From: CAMAVH01 sp046297835
Lineage (GTDB): Bacteria; Pseudomonadota; Alphaproteobacteria; SMXQ01
DNA: 64,000 bases
Direction of reading: 5' to 3'
NCBI GenBank assembly: GCA_046297835.1
Contig: JBKBHI010000005.1
Coordinates: 124,001-188,000, forward strand
Under the pieces are notes generated by a model. The model saw only the letters and a list, made by a program, of their open reading frames with translations. It ran no database searches and had not been told where the DNA came from. The translations under genes and the position numbers were made by a program. Positions 8,659-15,893 of this stretch are shown piece by piece (position 1 is the stretch's first letter; every line of letters begins with the position of its first letter).

Positions 8659-9741
8659 ATGCGGAAGAACGTCGCGCGGCTCACTGCCGTCGCCGTCGGT
8701 GCGATGGCTCTCGCTTACAGCGCGAATGTCGTGGCCGCCACGCCCTATGAGCAGTTGCTCGCCGATTCCAAGGCCGAGATGGCCAAGACCGGCGGCAAAT
8801 TCCGGATCGGCTTCGACTGGACGGTCAACGACGCCAAGCCGGTGTTCGCGGCTCTCGAGAAAGAGTTTCCGCACATTAAGCCGGACTACAAGCGCGAAAC
8901 CGGCGTCGCTCCGTTCCAGCGCTACTTCATCTCGATCCAGCAGAACCAGTTTCCGCCCTACGAGATGTTCGATGTCGCTTCCGAATTCGAGAAGCAGTAC
9001 TGGGACGCCGGCTTCTTCGTGAAGCCGAAGTACGACTACAAGGCGATCAACGATTCGCTGCCGGCTGGCTGGCCGAAGATCCATCCGGCCGCCATGGACC
9101 CGGAAGGCAAATACATCGCGACCGTCGCGCAGATGCGCGGCATCGCCTACAACGTCAACATGGTGAAGGAGGCCGAGGCGCCCAAGACCTTCGCCGATTG
9201 CGCCGATCCGAAGTGGAAGGGTTTGAACATCATCGACGGCCGTAACAAGGCCCAGGCGCTGATGCACGATCCGAGCACCGGCACCGACACCAAGAACATC
9301 ATCAAGCGGATGAAGGACAACGGCGTCGTCATCACCAACGGTCAGGCCCAGGTTCTGGCCCGCGTGGTGTCCGGCGAGTTCGGCATCACCTGCTACATCA
9401 ATTACCACACCACGCAGCGCATGATCGACGGCGGCGAGAAGACGCTGAAGTTCCGCCTCGGCGAGGTGGTGCCGGTCGAGCTCGCGACCCGCGTCGGCGT
9501 GCCGAAGTGGACCGAGGCTCCGGCCACGGTGCAGCTCGTCGCGGTCTGGCTCGCCACCAAGGGCCAGCCGATCATCGACAAGGCCGCCTATCGCGGCTTC
9601 CCCTGGGTCGAGGGCGGTTCGCTCTACGAGCAGGCCAAGGGCAAGCACTTCGCGATCTGCAGCGCCGACTGCTTCGCCAAGTACGAGGATTACAACAAGC
9701 AGTTCGCCGATCTGCTGGGCATCCCGTACGTGAAGGACTAA
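8659..9741 (+). CDS. Orphan periplasmic substrate-binding protein (Fe3+/AfuA-like, type 2 fold)
   Basis: A 360-residue exported binding protein. The start ATG is chosen because an ideal AAGGAGGA lies five bases upstream and a signal peptide (MRKN...AVGAMALAYSANVVAA) follows directly. The mature part begins TPYEQLLADSKAEMAKTGGKFRIGFDWT and carries the hallmarks of type-2 periplasmic binding proteins for iron and small anions: an FDVASEFEKQYWDAGFFVKP hinge region and a MRGIAYNVNMVKEAEAPKTFADCADPKWKG segment. Four cysteines are present, two of them close together near the C terminus (ICSADC). No permease or ATPase gene adjoins it, and a terminator follows, so it is monocistronic and would have to use a transporter encoded elsewhere. 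The ligand is unknown. Confidence 0.8.
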   Translation: MRKNVARLTAVAVGAMALAYSANVVAATPYEQLLADSKAEMAKTGGKFRIGFDWTVNDAKPVFAALEKEFPHIKPDYKRETGVAPFQRYFISIQQNQFPPYEMFDVASEFEKQYWDAGFFVKPKYDYKAINDSLPAGWPKIHPAAMDPEGKYIATVAQMRGIAYNVNMVKEAEAPKTFADCADPKWKGLNIIDGRNKAQALMHDPSTGTDTKNIIKRMKDNGVVITNGQAQVLARVVSGEFGITCYINYHTTQRMIDGGEKTLKFRLGEVVPVELATRVGVPKWTEAPATVQLVAVWLATKGQPIIDKAAYRGFPWVEGGSLYEQAKGKHFAICSADCFAKYEDYNKQFADLLGIPYVKD

Positions 9742-9768
9742 CCGTCCTTTAGCTGACGGCTAAAACGA

Positions 9769-9800
9769 AGGGCCGGCTGAGCAATCAGCCGGCCCTTTTC
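9769..9800 (+). terminator. Rho-independent terminator after the binding-protein gene
   Basis: An 11-bp perfect stem GGGCCGGCTGA / TCAGCCGGCCC with a GCAA tetraloop, followed by TTTTCTTTT. It lies 28 bp after the plus-strand stop at 9741 and just beyond the stop of the minus-strand SDR gene (9815). Confidence 0.9.
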
Positions 9801-9814
9801 TTTTGCCGCCCGCC

Positions 9815-10582
9815 TCAGTAGGGGCTGGCGGTGGGGCGCACGATGATCTCGTTCACGTCCACGCCGTCTGGCTGGGCGATGGCGAAGCCGACGGCCTTGG
9901 CGATCGCCTCCGCCGGCAGGGCGATCTTGCGGAAGTCGTTGATGATGAAATCGCGCGTGCTCTCGTGGGTGATGGTGCCGGCCAATTCCGATTCGGTGAC
10001 GCCCGGCGCGATCATGGTCACGCGGATATCTTGATTCTCCTGGCGCAGGCCCTCGGAAATGGCGAGCACGGCGTATTTCGTCGCCGAATAGACTCCGGTG
10101 GTCGGCCAGACGCCGTGGCTGGCGATCGAGCCGATGTTGACGAATTGGCCCGAGCCCTGGCGCTTCATCAGCGGCAAGCCGGCGGCGATGCCGTGCAGCA
10201 CGCCGCGGATGTTGACGTCGATCATGCGGTTCCACTCGTCGATCTTCAGCGCCTCGAACGGCGCGAGCGGCATCAGGCCGGCATTGTTGACGATGACGTC
10301 GATCTTGCCGAATTCCTGGACGGCATGGTCGACGAACGCCTGCATGTCGGCCAGGTCGCTGACGTCGAGGGCGCGATAGATCGCGGTGCCGCCGAGTGCG
10401 GTGATTTCGTTCGCGAGGGCCTTCAGGCGGTCGATGCGGCGCGCGCCGAGCGCCACTTTCGCGCCGCGCGCGGCGAGATGGCGGGCGGTCGCCTCGCCGA
10501 TGCCGCTCGACGCGCCGGTGATCAGCACGCTTTTGCCGGCGAGGTCTTGGGGAAGGGATTGGGCTGCGGACGGGATCGTCAT
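9815..10582 (-). CDS. Short-chain dehydrogenase/reductase (classical SDR)
   Basis: The product is 255 residues, a normal classical-SDR length. It has the NAD(P)-binding TGxxxGxG motif as TGASSGIG near residue 23, the NNAG structural motif (NNAGLMPLAP), and the catalytic Ser (NIGSIAS) with Tyr-x-x-x-Lys as YSATK. GARRID after the second strand places a basic residue where NADP-preferring enzymes have one, so NADPH use is likely. It reduces a carbonyl or oxidises an alcohol; the substrate cannot be told. The gene is divergent from an AraC-type regulator with the AraC_N domain. That arrangement recalls YqhC/YqhD-like pairs, in which the regulator controls a neighbouring reductase. Confidence 0.9.
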   Translation of the reverse strand: MTIPSAAQSLPQDLAGKSVLITGASSGIGEATARHLAARGAKVALGARRIDRLKALANEITALGGTAIYRALDVSDLADMQAFVDHAVQEFGKIDVIVNNAGLMPLAPFEALKIDEWNRMIDVNIRGVLHGIAAGLPLMKRQGSGQFVNIGSIASHGVWPTTGVYSATKYAVLAISEGLRQENQDIRVTMIAPGVTESELAGTITHESTRDFIINDFRKIALPAEAIAKAVGFAIAQPDGVDVNEIIVRPTASPY

Positions 10583-10779
10583 GGGATTTCTCCTGGTTCT
10601 GGGCGGGGCGGGATCGCCGCGCCGGATGACGGGAGAATGTCGAAAACCGCTGCCGAGGCGGTAGACCGATGCTCCGGACTTCTTGCCTAATCCTACAGAT
10701 TGATCAAAATAGGCTGGTAGAGCCCGCCAGAGCGACTTAGGTTTTTCTCACGAGAATGGCAGAAAACCAGGAGTTTCCG
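10583..10779. promoter_or_regulatory. Divergent promoter region between SDR and AraC regulator
   Basis: A 197-bp region serving two divergent genes. It holds an AT-richer core near 10685-10715, with CCTA at 10686-10689 and TAGG at 10711-10714 as outward-facing half-sites. This is a reasonable place for the AraC-family regulator to bind. No canonical sigma-70 promoter is clear enough to state. Confidence 0.4.
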
Positions 10780-11691
10780 ATGGATCAATTGGCCGAATTG
10801 GCCGGGCTGATTGAACGATACAGCGACGGCGACGGCTCGCACGCCACGGCCATCCCGCAGGCCATGCTGCATCGGTCGAGCCGCGTGACCCAGCCGATCC
10901 ATACGCTTTACAAACCCGCGCTCTGCATCGTCGCGCAGGGCCGCAAACGCACGCAGCTCGCCGACCGGATCCACATCTATGACGCGGCGAAATATCTCGT
11001 CGTCTCGGTCGATCTGCCGATCGCCGGCCAGGTCATCGAGGCCAGCGAGGAGAAGCCGTATCTCTGCCTGCAACTCGACATCGAGCCGGCGATGCTCAGC
11101 GCTTTGCTGCTCGAAAGCGGTCTGCAGGAGACGAAGGCCGGGACCGATGCGGCGGCGCAGCTCGGCCTGTCCGTCAGCCCGGTGACGCCGGAATTGCTCG
11201 ACGCGACGCTGCGCCTGATGCGCTTGCTCGATAGCCCGCACGACATCCCGGTGCTGGCGCCGATGGCGCAGCGCGAGATTCTCTATCGCGCTTTGTTCGG
11301 CGCGCATGGCGCACGGTTGCGCCAGATCGCCATGGGGGACAGCCGGCAAGCGCAGATCAACCGCGCCATCGGCTGGATCAAGGCGAACTATGCCGCGCCG
11401 TTCAGCATCGAGGCCGTCGCCAAAGCGGCGGGCATGAGCCCTTCGGCGCTGCATCAGCATTTCAAGGCGGTGACGGCGATGAGCCCGCTGCAATACCAAA
11501 AGCAAATCCGCTTGCAGGAGGCGCGGCGGCTGATCCTGGCGCAGTCGCTCGACGCGGCTTCGGCGGGGCATAATGTCGGCTACGAAAGCCCGTCGCAATT
11601 CAGCCGCGAATACAGCCGCCTGTTCGGCGCGCCGCCGGGCCGCGACATCGCGCGGCTAAAGGCTGCGCCGGATGGAATGGTGGCGGTCTAA
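10780..11691 (+). CDS. AraC-family transcriptional regulator with AraC_N domain
   Basis: The product is 303 residues from the ATG at 10780, preferred over the in-frame ATG at 10756 because AGGAG lies six bases upstream of it. The N-terminal half is an AraC_N (YqhC-type) cupin-like ligand domain; its marks are QAMLHRSSRVTQPIHTLYKPALCIVAQGRKR and an internal YLVVSVDLPIAG. The C-terminal third holds the two helix-turn-helix units of AraC proteins (INRAIGWIKANY...FSIEAVAKAAGMSPSALHQHFK and LILAQ...AGHNVGYESPSQFSREYSRLFG). It likely controls the divergent SDR gene and itself. Its stop codon overlaps the stop of the convergent potC-like gene by four bases, with no terminator between them. Confidence 0.92.
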   Translation: MDQLAELAGLIERYSDGDGSHATAIPQAMLHRSSRVTQPIHTLYKPALCIVAQGRKRTQLADRIHIYDAAKYLVVSVDLPIAGQVIEASEEKPYLCLQLDIEPAMLSALLLESGLQETKAGTDAAAQLGLSVSPVTPELLDATLRLMRLLDSPHDIPVLAPMAQREILYRALFGAHGARLRQIAMGDSRQAQINRAIGWIKANYAAPFSIEAVAKAAGMSPSALHQHFKAVTAMSPLQYQKQIRLQEARRLILAQSLDAASAGHNVGYESPSQFSREYSRLFGAPPGRDIARLKAAPDGMVAV

Positions 11692-12506
11692 GCGCGCTTC
11701 GCCTTGTCCTGGCGATAGAGCAGCCAGCCCGAGAGGATCACGAACAGGGCGACGATGCCGATCATGATGGTCGCGAGCGCGTTGATCTGCGGCGACACGC
11801 CGAGGCGGACGCTGGAATAGATCACCATCGGCAGGGTGCTTGCGCCGGGGCCGGAGGTGAAGCTGGCGACTACCAGATCGTCGAGCGACAGAGTGAAGGA
11901 CAAGAGCCAGCCCGCCGCCAGCGCGGGCGCGATCAGCGGCAGGGTGATGACGCAGAACACCTTCCAGGGCCGCGCGCCGAGGTCCATGGCGGCTTCTTCC
12001 AGGCTGCGGTCGAAGCTGGCGAGCTTGGCCTGCACCACGACGGTGACGAAGGCGATGCAGAAGGTGGTGTGGGCGATGGTCACGGTGGCCGCGCCGCGCC
12101 CGTCGGGCCAGCCGACGGCGGCTTCCAGCGCGACGAACAGTAGCAGCAGCGATAGGCCGAGCACGACTTCCGGCATCACCAGCGGCGCGCTGAGCAGGCC
12201 GAGGAAGGCGGCGCGTGTCGGGAAGCGCTTGTAGCGGGCGATGACGAAGCCGGCCAGCGTGCCGAGCAAGGTGGCCATGCAGGCGTTGACGAAGGCGATG
12301 CGCAGGCTGAGCCAGGCGGCGTTGAGAATCTGCTCGTTGCGCAGCAGCTCGCCATACCATTTGGTCGAGAAACCGGCCCAGACGGTGACGAGCCGCGATT
12401 CGTTGAAGGAATAGAAGACGAGCAGCACGATCGGCGCGTAGAGGAAGGCGTAGCCGAAGGCCAGCGCGAGATAGAGCGGCGAGAGGGATTTTTTCGGCGC
12501 GCTCAT
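11688..12506 (-). CDS. Polyamine-type ABC transporter permease (PotC/PotI family)
   Basis: The product is 272 residues with six transmembrane helices. The binding-protein-dependent transport motif EEAAMDLGARPWKVFCVITLPLIAPALAAG (EAA loop, about residues 172-200) contacts the ATPase. The start ATG overlaps the stop of the upstream permease gene (ATGA), so the two permeases are translationally coupled. Sequence features such as YAPIVLLVFYSFNESR near the N terminus and the FTLSLDDLVVASFTSGPG segment are typical of PotC/PotI. It forms the inner-membrane channel of a putrescine/spermidine importer with the other permease. It is the last gene of the operon. Confidence 0.9.
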   Translation of the reverse strand: MSAPKKSLSPLYLALAFGYAFLYAPIVLLVFYSFNESRLVTVWAGFSTKWYGELLRNEQILNAAWLSLRIAFVNACMATLLGTLAGFVIARYKRFPTRAAFLGLLSAPLVMPEVVLGLSLLLLFVALEAAVGWPDGRGAATVTIAHTTFCIAFVTVVVQAKLASFDRSLEEAAMDLGARPWKVFCVITLPLIAPALAAGWLLSFTLSLDDLVVASFTSGPGASTLPMVIYSSVRLGVSPQINALATIMIGIVALFVILSGWLLYRQDKAKRA

Positions 12507-13426
12507 GCGGCTTCGCCTTGCGCGCGGGCTTCGGCCCGGGCTTCGCGTTTGCGCGCCGATTGCAGCGCCACCATGGGGCCGACCAGCAGGACGAGCAGGG
12601 CGACGGTGAGCGCCGAGGCGACCGGCCAGTCGCGGTTGGAGAAGAACTCCGTCCACATGATCTTGCCGATCATGAGCGCTTCCGGCCCGCCGAGCAGGTC
12701 GGGGATGACGAATTCGCCGGTCGCCGGAATGAACACCAGCAGCGAGCCGGCGAGGATGCCGGGCAGCGACAGCGGCAAGGTGACGCGCAGGAACGCCTGC
12801 CACGGCTTCGCGCCGAGATCGGCGGCGGCTTCGAGCAGCGTCATGTCCATGCGCGACAGGGTGGCGACCAGCGGCAGCACCATGAAGGGCAGGTAGGAAT
12901 AGACGATGCCGAGGTGAATCGCGAAGCTGGTGTAGATGATGTCCAGTGGCGTCTCGATCACGCCGAGCCAGATCAGGAAATTGTTGAGCAGACCCGTGGT
13001 GCTGAGGATGCTCATCCAGGCGTAGACGCGGATGAGGAAGGAGGTCCAGAACGGCAGGATCACTAGCATCATCAGCACGGCGCGGCGCGATTCCGGCGCG
13101 CGGGCGATGGCGTAGGCCATCGGATAGCCGATCAGCAGCGTGATGAGCGTCGAGACGGCGGCGATTTTCAGCGAATTGAGCAGCGCGGCGATGTAAAGCG
13201 GATCGTCGAGCAGCAGCAGATAATTGTCCCAATGGATCAGCCATTCGCCGTTCTCGTAGAGCGGCGTGTAGGGCGGCTGGCCCATGACCGGCGCGGCCAG
13301 GCTGATCTTGAGGACGATGGCGAGCGGCGCGGCGAAGAATAGCAGCAGCCAGAGATAGGGCGGGATCGCCGCGAGCGGGAAGGACCAGCGGCTTTTGCGG
13401 CCTCGTATCTTGCCTGCACCGCTCAT
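12503..13426 (-). CDS. Polyamine-type ABC transporter permease (PotB/PotH family)
   Basis: The product is 307 residues from the ATG at 13426, which overlaps the stop of the ATPase gene (ATGA). It has six predicted transmembrane helices and a long periplasmic segment after the first one (residues about 45-90), as in PotB/PotH. The EAA motif is EAAADLGAKPWQAFLRVTLPLSLPGILAG, followed by the family-typical SLLVFIPATGEFVIPDLLGG. A further N-terminal extension is open in frame but would run into the upstream gene. It pairs with the neighbouring permease to make the translocation pore. Confidence 0.9.
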   Translation of the reverse strand: MSGAGKIRGRKSRWSFPLAAIPPYLWLLLFFAAPLAIVLKISLAAPVMGQPPYTPLYENGEWLIHWDNYLLLLDDPLYIAALLNSLKIAAVSTLITLLIGYPMAYAIARAPESRRAVLMMLVILPFWTSFLIRVYAWMSILSTTGLLNNFLIWLGVIETPLDIIYTSFAIHLGIVYSYLPFMVLPLVATLSRMDMTLLEAAADLGAKPWQAFLRVTLPLSLPGILAGSLLVFIPATGEFVIPDLLGGPEALMIGKIMWTEFFSNRDWPVASALTVALLVLLVGPMVALQSARKREARAEARAQGEAA

Positions 13427-14526
13427 TCGGGAATGACCACGGCGTCGGCTGCGTCCCACGACAGCCACAGTTCCGCGCCCTCGGCCGGCATGGCCGCGCC
13501 GCGCTTGGCGTTGGTCGTCTGCACGCGGATCATGCGGCCGTTGGCGAGCTGGATGTTGTAGGTCGATACGTCGCCGATATAGGCGACATCCTTGACCTTG
13601 CCTTGCAGCTTGTTGTCAGCGGCCGTCGCGGCGTCGCACAGGCGAATCTTCTCCGGCCGGATGGCGACGGCGAGGCGCGCGCCTGCGGCCGGCGGCGTCG
13701 CGGCAGCCGCCTTGAACGCGCCGGGCAGGCCGTCAAGCGCGAGCGCGGCATAGCCATCGGCCACGCCGGTCGCGGCGGCGTCGAGCAGGTTGGCGGCGCC
13801 GAGGAATTCGGCGACATGGCGCGTCGCCGGGGATTCGTAGACCTCGTGCGGCGCGCCGACTTGCAGCACGCGGCCCTGATCCATCACCGCGAGCCGGCTG
13901 GAAAGCGTCATGGCCTCGTCCTGGTCGTGCGTGACCATGACGAAGGTGATGCCGAGGCGGGCTTGCAGCGATTTCAGCTCGAACTGCGTGCTTTCGCGCA
14001 GCTTGCGGTCGAGCGCGCCGAGCGGCTCGTCGAGCAACAGCAGCTTGGGGTGCTTGGCCAGCGCGCGGGCGAGCGCGACGCGCTGGCGCTCGCCGCCCGA
14101 CAGCTGATGCGGCTTGCGTCCAGCCTTGTTGCCGAGGCGGACGAGGTCGAGCAGTTCGCGCACCCGCGTCTCGCGCTCGGGTCTCGCCATGCCGTCCTGC
14201 TTCAAGCCGAAGGCGACGTTCTCGGCGACGCTCATATGCGGAAACAGGGCGTAGGACTGGAACATCATGTTCACCGGCCGCTCGTAGGGCGGCAGGTCGG
14301 TGACGTCACGGCCGTCGATGAAGACATGGCCGCTGTCAGGCGTCTCGAAGCCGGCGAGCATGCGGAGCAGGGTGGTCTTGCCCGAGCCCGACGCGCCGAG
14401 CAGCGAGAAGAACTCGCCGCGCTGGATGTCGAGGCTCACGCTGTCCACGGCCGGCGCGTCGCTCCCTTCGTAACGCTTCGAGACTTTTTCGATGCGAAGG
14501 AAAGACGACGCGGCGGCTGCGGACAA
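13423..14526 (-). CDS. potA: Polyamine ABC transporter ATP-binding protein (PotA/PotG)
   Basis: The product is 367 residues, the usual length for PotA-type ATPases with a C-terminal regulatory (TOBE) domain. Visible motifs are Walker A GASGSGKTT (about residues 39-47), Q-loop MFQSYALFPHMSV, ABC signature LSGGERQRVALARAL, Walker B LLLLDEPLGALD, and the switch histidine in VTHDQDEA. The TOBE region includes VAIRPEKIRL. It powers the permease pair encoded immediately downstream; genes overlap by four bases. The start ATG lies 32 bp after the stop of the binding-protein gene. Confidence 0.93.
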   Translation of the reverse strand: MSAAAASSFLRIEKVSKRYEGSDAPAVDSVSLDIQRGEFFSLLGASGSGKTTLLRMLAGFETPDSGHVFIDGRDVTDLPPYERPVNMMFQSYALFPHMSVAENVAFGLKQDGMARPERETRVRELLDLVRLGNKAGRKPHQLSGGERQRVALARALAKHPKLLLLDEPLGALDRKLRESTQFELKSLQARLGITFVMVTHDQDEAMTLSSRLAVMDQGRVLQVGAPHEVYESPATRHVAEFLGAANLLDAAATGVADGYAALALDGLPGAFKAAAATPPAAGARLAVAIRPEKIRLCDAATAADNKLQGKVKDVAYIGDVSTYNIQLANGRMIRVQTTNAKRGAAMPAEGAELWLSWDAADAVVIPE

Positions 14527-14558
14527 CGCGGAACTCCTGAGCGACGGTGGGGCGCGGT

Positions 14559-15659
14559 TTAGTAGCGGGTCTTGACGCGCGTCCAGGCGCGCGTGCGGGC
14601 GCGCTCGTAAGCCTGGTCGGCCGGCGGCATGGTGTAGAGCTTGGCCTGCACGTCGGCCGGCGGATAGATCACCGGATCGGCCTTGATGTCCGGGTCGACG
14701 AACTTGTCGGCGGCGGTCACGGCGTTGGCGTAGCCGACCGAATTGGTGATCGCGCCGATGATCTCCGGCTTGAGCAGGAAATTGATGAAGGCGTGCGCCG
14801 CCTCGGCGTTCGGCGCGTCGGCCGGGATCGCCATGACGTCGAGGTTGAAGGCGGAGCCTTCTTTCGGCAGGAAGATGCCGATCTCGACTTTGCCGCCGGC
14901 TTCCTTGGCGCGCTCGCGCGCTTGCACGAGATCGCCGGCATAGCCCATGGCGACGCAGGTGTTGCCGTTGGCCAGATCGTTGATGTAGGCCGACGAGTGG
15001 ATATATTTGTAGTTCGGCCGCGCCTTGTAGACGACGTCGCTGGCGATCTTGAGGTCCTCTTGCGACAGGCTGGTCGGCGACTTGCCGGCGTAAGCGAGCG
15101 CGGTGCTGAACACTTCGTCGGCCGAATCGAGAATGGTCACGCCGCAGCCCTTGATCTTCGCCAACACTTTGACGTCGTAGATCATCGCCAGGCTGCCGAT
15201 CGGCGCGTCGGGCATCAGTTGCTTGATCCTGGCGACGTTGTAGCCGATGCCGGTGCCGGCCATCAGATAGGGCACGCCATGGGCGTTGCCCGGATCGAAC
15301 TTGGCCAGCTCGGCCATCACGCCGTTATCGAGGCCGGCGAGGTTCGGCAGCTTGGACTTGTCGAGCTTCTGATAGATGTTGGCCTGCACCTGCTTGACGA
15401 AGAAGGGCGAGGTCGAGGGGAAGACGACGTCGAAGCCGGACTTGCCGGCGAGCAGCTTGGCTTCGAGGATCTCGTTGCCGTCATAGACGTCGTAATTCAC
15501 CTTGATGCCGGTTTCGGCGGTGAATTTCGCCAGCGTGTCCTCGGCGATATAATCGCTCCAGTTATAGACGTTGAGCGTTTTCTCCTGCGCGAGAGCGCTA
15601 TTCGCGGCGAAGCCGGCGAGCAGCGCGGGCAGAAGCCAAAGGCGCGTCGAGCGAATCAT
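14559..15659 (-). CDS. potF: Putrescine/spermidine-binding periplasmic protein (PotF/PotD)
   Basis: The product is 366 residues. I prefer the ATG at 15659 because GGGGGA lies just upstream and a clean signal peptide follows (MIRSTRLWLLPALLAGFAANSALA). An ATG four codons earlier (15671) is also possible. The mature protein starts QEKTLNVYNWSDYIAEDTLAKFTAETGIKVNYDVYDGNE, which is the classic PotD/PotF opening including the polyamine-contacting W and D residues, and it continues with the FDVVFPS and MAGTGIGYN segments. It delivers polyamine to the PotABC complex. First gene of the operon in the order potF-potA-potB-potC. Confidence 0.93.
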   Translation of the reverse strand: MIRSTRLWLLPALLAGFAANSALAQEKTLNVYNWSDYIAEDTLAKFTAETGIKVNYDVYDGNEILEAKLLAGKSGFDVVFPSTSPFFVKQVQANIYQKLDKSKLPNLAGLDNGVMAELAKFDPGNAHGVPYLMAGTGIGYNVARIKQLMPDAPIGSLAMIYDVKVLAKIKGCGVTILDSADEVFSTALAYAGKSPTSLSQEDLKIASDVVYKARPNYKYIHSSAYINDLANGNTCVAMGYAGDLVQARERAKEAGGKVEIGIFLPKEGSAFNLDVMAIPADAPNAEAAHAFINFLLKPEIIGAITNSVGYANAVTAADKFVDPDIKADPVIYPPADVQAKLYTMPPADQAYERARTRAWTRVKTRY

Positions 15660-15787
15660 CTGGTCCCCCATGGAATGAGCCGCTGGCCACCAGGCCAGCC
15701 GTCAAAGGCGCGGCAATCTTAATCGAATCGCCGGGCCAGGGAAGCCCGTGGGCGCTCGGCCGCGACGATTTTTCTGTGGATGCTCCG

Positions 15788-15837
15788 AAGGTTAAGCGGC
15801 AATGCGCTTGGTTCTCGTCGCGCCGCTTGCTAACCTT
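15788..15837. repeat. Inverted repeat in a divergent intergenic region
   Basis: Arms AAGGTTA-AGCGGC (15788-15800) and GCCGCT-TGC-TAACCTT (15822-15837) can pair with a small bulge. It lies in the 234-bp region between the minus-strand potF gene and the plus-strand ligase fusion, where neither transcript ends. A terminator role is therefore unlikely; it may be a regulatory dyad or a leader hairpin of the fusion gene. The rest of the region shows no promoter that I can name. Confidence 0.4.
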
Positions 15838-15893
15838 TTGACCGAGCGGCCACATCGTCTCATGGCAAGAGCCGCGAAGGGATTGACCACCGT